A stretch of DNA of 64,000 nt from Bradyrhizobium sp. dw_411 (GTDB lineage: Bacteria; Pseudomonadota; Alphaproteobacteria; Rhizobiales; Xanthobacteraceae). The DNA is taken from positions 149,001 to 213,000 of the forward strand of contig NZ_JAAVUY010000011.1 of the NCBI RefSeq assembly GCF_018449695.1, in the 5' to 3' direction. Shown here in pieces: positions 60,543 to 64,000 of this stretch; positions within the stretch are counted from its first letter, which is position 1; the number at the start of each line of letters is the position of its first letter. Under the pieces are notes generated by a model. It had not been told where the DNA came from. It made no database searches and was given only the letters and a program-made list of their open reading frames with translations. The translations under genes and the position numbers were made by a program.

Positions 60543-62039
60543 ATGCAGTTGACCGATTTGCGCCAATACATCGAAGCCTTGCGCCGCCTCGGCGAAATTC
60601 AGGAGATCGACGCGCCTGTCTCACTCGACCTCGAACTCGGCGCGATCATTCGGCGCTGTTACGAAACCGGAGCGCCGGCACCGTTGTTCAAGGCTTTCTC
60701 CGATCACCCGCCCGGTTTCCGAATCCTCGGCGCGCCGGCCGGCGCCAGCCGGCAGCCGGGCCGACAGCTGGTGCGCGTCGCGACCTCGCTTGGATTGCCG
60801 CCAGCTATCAGCGGGACGGAAATCGTCGAGACCATCGCTGCAAGCCTCAATCTGCCGCCGATCGATCCGGTCGTCGTCGAGGATGCACCGTGCTTCGAAA
60901 ACGTGACGACCGGTGACGATGTCGATCTCAATCGCCTGCCGGTGCCGTTGCTGCACCATGGCGATGGCGGACGCTATCTCAACACCTGGGGCTGCATCGT
61001 CGCCCGGACGCCGGACGGATCCTGGACCAACTGGTCGATCGCCCGGATGATGCTGGTCGACGGCCGGCGCCTCTCTGGAATCGTGGCGCCGCAACAGCAT
61101 GTCGGCATGGTGGCGAAGGTCTGGGCCGAAATCGGCAAGCCGATGCCGTTCGCCCTCGCGCTCGGCGTCGAACCGGCGATCCCCTTCGTCTGCGGCATGC
61201 CGCTGCCCGACTACGTCAATGAGAGCGGCCGTCTCGGCGCCCTGCTTGGCCGGCCGGTCAAGACCGTGCGCTGTCGCACCGTCGATCTCGAAGCGCCGGC
61301 AAGCGCCGAGATTCTGATCGAAGGTCATCTGCATCTCGATGAACTGGTGCAGGAAGGGCCGATGGGCGAGTTCGCGGGTTACGTGCCGCTGGAGCCGACC
61401 ATGCGCCGGCCGGTCTACCGCGTTTCGGCGATCAGCCATCGCAACGAGGCCATTCTTCCCGTCGTCGCGGCCGGCGAACCGGTGGAGGAGAACCATACCG
61501 CTTGGGGCATTCCGAGCGCCGCGCAGATCCTGCACGACCTGCGCGCCACCGGCCTCGCCGTCACCACGGCCTGGATGCCGCTCCAGGCGGCGCTGCATTG
61601 GCTGGTGGTGACCATGCCGCGCGATTGGCGCCGTCGCAGCGGCATCGCGGCAAGCAAGGAACTGTGCGAGCGAATCGGCAAGACCGTGTTTGCCAGCAAG
61701 GCAGGCTCCGTGGTGCCCAAGATTATCGTGCTCAACGACGATGTGGATCCGACCAACACCGACGAACTGGTCTGGGCCTTCGCTACGCGCTGCCATCCGT
61801 TTACGGGGCACGCCATGTTCGATCACATCGAGGCGGCGCCGTTGCTCGCCTACCTGCGCAAGAGCGAAAAGATGTCGGGTTCGACCGGCAAGGTCGTCTA
61901 CAACTGCCTGCCACCCGACGAATGGGGCGAGGCTTTGCCGATCCGCGCGTCGTTCCGCCACGGCTATCCGGCCGATATCGTCGAACGGGTCAAGGCGCGT
62001 TGGGGCGAATACGGCTTCGCGGCAGCCGTTGACGGTTAA
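60543..62039 (+). CDS. UbiD-family prenyl-FMN decarboxylase
   Basis: A 498-residue enzyme from ATG 60543, which has GGGAGA seven bases ahead and matches the family N-terminus (MQLTDLRQYIEALRRLGEIQ); ATG 60498 would add 15 residues. The catalytic region is intact: the Arg of NWSIARMML and the Glu residues of VQEGPMGEFAGY, the E-R-E set used with prenylated FMN. UbiD proteins decarboxylate (or carboxylate) aromatic or alpha,beta-unsaturated acids and need UbiX, which is not in the window. It probably shares a transcript with the AEC carrier. Confidence 0.9.
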   Translation: MQLTDLRQYIEALRRLGEIQEIDAPVSLDLELGAIIRRCYETGAPAPLFKAFSDHPPGFRILGAPAGASRQPGRQLVRVATSLGLPPAISGTEIVETIAASLNLPPIDPVVVEDAPCFENVTTGDDVDLNRLPVPLLHHGDGGRYLNTWGCIVARTPDGSWTNWSIARMMLVDGRRLSGIVAPQQHVGMVAKVWAEIGKPMPFALALGVEPAIPFVCGMPLPDYVNESGRLGALLGRPVKTVRCRTVDLEAPASAEILIEGHLHLDELVQEGPMGEFAGYVPLEPTMRRPVYRVSAISHRNEAILPVVAAGEPVEENHTAWGIPSAAQILHDLRATGLAVTTAWMPLQAALHWLVVTMPRDWRRRSGIAASKELCERIGKTVFASKAGSVVPKIIVLNDDVDPTNTDELVWAFATRCHPFTGHAMFDHIEAAPLLAYLRKSEKMSGSTGKVVYNCLPPDEWGEALPIRASFRHGYPADIVERVKARWGEYGFAAAVDG

Positions 62040-62150
62040 AGACCGAATATCCGGACTTTGGAGCAGCAGACCGACAGCCGGCAGTTCTCCTCAGCGCCCA
62101 CGAGCTTGCGCGACTGACCTGCCAAGACCTGACCTGCAAAGGCGGTACGT

Positions 62151-63707
62151 CTACTGGAGCATCATCGACTTCGATGCCGGACGCTGTCGGGCACCTGCGC
62201 GGGGCCGGCCCAAGGCCACGTTCGCGATCAGTGCAAGAAGTGTCGCGAGCACCAGCAGCCCCATCGCGGCACGATATCCGCTCATGAAGTAGCCATCGAT
62301 AAGCGCCGCCGGATTCACCACACCATCGGCAAGACTGGTGAGGCGTTCCATCGCCGTCGCCGGCTCGGAGACCAGCCGGCCGACAAGGGCAGGATCTGCG
62401 TCGGCCGTGAAATGCGCCGTGCGGTACAGCGCGTTTCCCGCGAACAGCCGATAGATCAGCGTCGAAAGTACGAGGCCGATTGCACCCCCCACATTGTGGA
62501 TGGTCCATGAGGCGCCCATCGCCACGCCGCCGAGCCGTTCCGGCACCGATGCGAGCGCGGCGACCGTCGACGGCCCGAGGATGCAGCCCCAGCCGAGCCC
62601 CATCACCATGAAGGCGACGATGACGAGCGCAATATTGCTTCCACCCGAAAACATCATCTGCAGTCCCGCTGACACCGCAAGCAAGCTGAGGCCTGCGACG
62701 AGCAACCGCGCCGGCCCGTATTTGTCCGCCAACCGGCCTACCAGGGGAGATGTAAGTGCCACCAGCGCCGAGGTCGGCAGCAGCATGAAGCCGGTGAGCA
62801 TGCTGTCGTAGCCGCGCACCACGCTGAGATAGAGCGGCATCAGGAAAAAGGCGGAGCAATAGAAGAAGGCGAGAGCGAAGGTGGCAACGCCGGCAGCGGC
62901 GAAGCGCCGGTTGGCGAACAGACCGAACTGCACGAGCGGCGCGGCAACGCGCGACTCCACCAGGACAAATAGTGCCAACAGGCAAAGCCCGCCACCGATT
63001 GCCGCCAGCGTCGGCAGTGAGGTCCAGCCCCAGTCCATGCCTTGCGTAATACCCAGCAGCAAGCAGAACAGACCCGCTGTCAGCAGGCCGACGCCGTACC
63101 AGTCGATGGCGTTGGTATCCGTCTCGTCGCGCGATTCGCGAACACTGGCGAGGCACAACGCCGCACTGAGCACCAGGAACGGAACATTGACGAAGAACAC
63201 CCAGCGCCAGCCGAGAAAGCCCACCAACAAGCCGCCAGCCACCGGCCCAATCGCCAGACCGATGCCGTTCGCAGCAAACAGCAGGCCAATGGCGCGACCG
63301 CGCTCCTGTTCGGTGAATGCATTGGATACAATCGCCGCCGACGCGGTGTAGAGCGCCGCCACGCCCGCTCCCTGCGCGAAACGGAAGGCGATGAGCACCT
63401 CGATGGAGGGCGCCGCGCCCGCACCGATGGAGGCGATCCCGAACACCGCCATGCCCGCGTAAAGCGCCTTGCGGCGCCCGTAGAGGTCGGCAAGCCGTCC
63501 CGTCACCACCATGAAGGCCGACAGCGCCATGACGAACAAGGTGACGACCCATTGTGCCTCGCTGACGCTCGCGCCGAGGCCGGCCTGTATCTCGGGGATG
63601 GCGGTGTTCACGATGGTGAAGTCGATACAGCCGACGAAGCTGGCGAGGCTGACTCCGAGCAGCGTGGTCCAGTTTGTCCGGGGCAAATGATTGACAGGCT
63701 TATGCAT
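62151..63707 (-). CDS. MFS drug-efflux-type transporter, 14 TM (DHA2/EmrB family)
   Basis: A 518-residue membrane protein with about 14 hydrophobic segments. The MFS loop motif GRLADLYGRRKAL follows segment two, motif C (GPVAGGLLVGFLGWRWVFFV) lies in segment five, and DFTIVNTAIPEIQ in segment one marks the DHA2 group. It exports drugs, dyes or toxic organic acids by proton antiport. ATG 63707 begins a short basic tail before segment one. It converges on the UbiD gene with 111 bases between stops. Confidence 0.9.
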   Translation of the reverse strand: MHKPVNHLPRTNWTTLLGVSLASFVGCIDFTIVNTAIPEIQAGLGASVSEAQWVVTLFVMALSAFMVVTGRLADLYGRRKALYAGMAVFGIASIGAGAAPSIEVLIAFRFAQGAGVAALYTASAAIVSNAFTEQERGRAIGLLFAANGIGLAIGPVAGGLLVGFLGWRWVFFVNVPFLVLSAALCLASVRESRDETDTNAIDWYGVGLLTAGLFCLLLGITQGMDWGWTSLPTLAAIGGGLCLLALFVLVESRVAAPLVQFGLFANRRFAAAGVATFALAFFYCSAFFLMPLYLSVVRGYDSMLTGFMLLPTSALVALTSPLVGRLADKYGPARLLVAGLSLLAVSAGLQMMFSGGSNIALVIVAFMVMGLGWGCILGPSTVAALASVPERLGGVAMGASWTIHNVGGAIGLVLSTLIYRLFAGNALYRTAHFTADADPALVGRLVSEPATAMERLTSLADGVVNPAALIDGYFMSGYRAAMGLLVLATLLALIANVALGRPRAGARQRPASKSMMLQ

Positions 63708-63871
63708 GATTCACCTATGTCCTGGGCACGGTCGTTGCGAAACGCTCCGAACCGAAGCCCGCAATGTCGCGGACTCGCACCCAGCGGGTATCACCGGGCA
63801 GGCACCAATACCGACCTTCACTGGCAGTGACCATCTCATGGGGCCTTCCAGAACAGCCGATGGGCAACTGG

Positions 63872-64000
63872 CTAATCGGCACAGTCGTTCGGAGGGGCCT
63901 CGCCCGCGAACCGATCCGTTATCCAGTTCACCGCCGCGATCGTGCTTGCCTGTGCGGCGCGGCCGTGACCGACATTCGGCAACATCATCAGTTTGACCTT
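63872..64000 (-). CDS. 3' end of a probable secreted lipase (LIP/alpha-beta hydrolase), truncated by window edge
   Basis: The last 42 codons of a leftward gene that begins beyond the window. The end reads LMMLPNVGHGRAAQASTIAA, then NWITDRFAGE and a near-terminal Cys, like the C-terminus of secretory lipase-family hydrolases, where the His of VGHG would be the catalytic His and the terminal A-W-x-x-x-RF-x-G segment the last helix. Too little is present to fix the family. It lies 164 bases upstream of the MFS gene on the same strand. Confidence 0.5.
   Translation of the reverse strand, partial: KVKLMMLPNVGHGRAAQASTIAAVNWITDRFAGEAPPNDCAD

Overview
The window is high-GC DNA with the gene content, small-protein repertoire and intergenic palindromic repeats typical of Bradyrhizobium and close relatives (Nitrobacteraceae, Alphaproteobacteria). 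That assignment rests on protein families and repeats, not on a marker gene. No rRNA, tRNA, CRISPR array, phage or intact insertion sequence was recognised. Coding density is high and most genes are metabolic or transport functions of a soil heterotroph.

Layout. (1) 1-3707: a truncated Rieske protein, a periplasmic PQQ alcohol dehydrogenase with a lanthanide-type Asp-x-Asp motif, and a tri-haem cytochrome c, together a periplasmic alcohol or aldehyde oxidation module. (2) 3711-22955: mostly housekeeping and conserved hypothetical genes, separated by three families of palindromic repeats. They include a spermidine-synthase-like protein, PhnA, propionyl-CoA synthetase, two tandem TPR/LprI secreted proteins, SDR, a YncE-like propeller, a Bug solute-binding protein, NUDIX, a thioesterase, an aldo/keto reductase, four very small proteins, a TPR/ATP-grasp fusion and an AraC regulator. 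(3) 23027-31776: a decayed autotransporter end, then an SDR, a GntR regulator, and a divergent operon made of a Tat-exported binding protein, LivH, a three-domain LivM-LivG-LivF fusion, a CryL-type 3-hydroxyacid dehydrogenase and a BKACE beta-keto acid cleavage enzyme. This reads as uptake plus oxidation plus cleavage of a 3-hydroxy acid, possibly carnitine-like. (4) 31984-44930: a leftward set (IclR, a complete K-F-M-G-H branched-chain-type ABC transporter with overlapping genes, a cupin, a dihydroorotate-dehydrogenase-like flavoprotein, Bug and TRAP binding proteins), with divergent hydantoinase/oxoprolinase HyuA-HyuB genes behind a consensus sigma-70 promoter flanked by inverted repeats. 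(5) 44944-56129: a third Liv-type ABC operon headed by a DHDPS-family lyase, divergent from two enolase-superfamily enzymes and a GMC oxidoreductase, then an orphan ABC binding protein. This looks like sugar-acid or hydroxy-acid catabolism. (6) 56551-64000: a cupin, an aromatic-type FAD hydroxylase, a small Tat protein, an AEC carrier, a UbiD decarboxylase, a 14-TM MFS pump and the tail of a probable secreted lipase.

Regions 3 to 5 form a 32-kb accessory catabolic block with three Liv-type transport systems plus four unaccompanied binding proteins in the whole window, each set beside its own regulator or enzymes. None of the substrates can be read from sequence alone. The most testable ideas are the CryL+BKACE couple and the DHOD-like+HyuAB couple.
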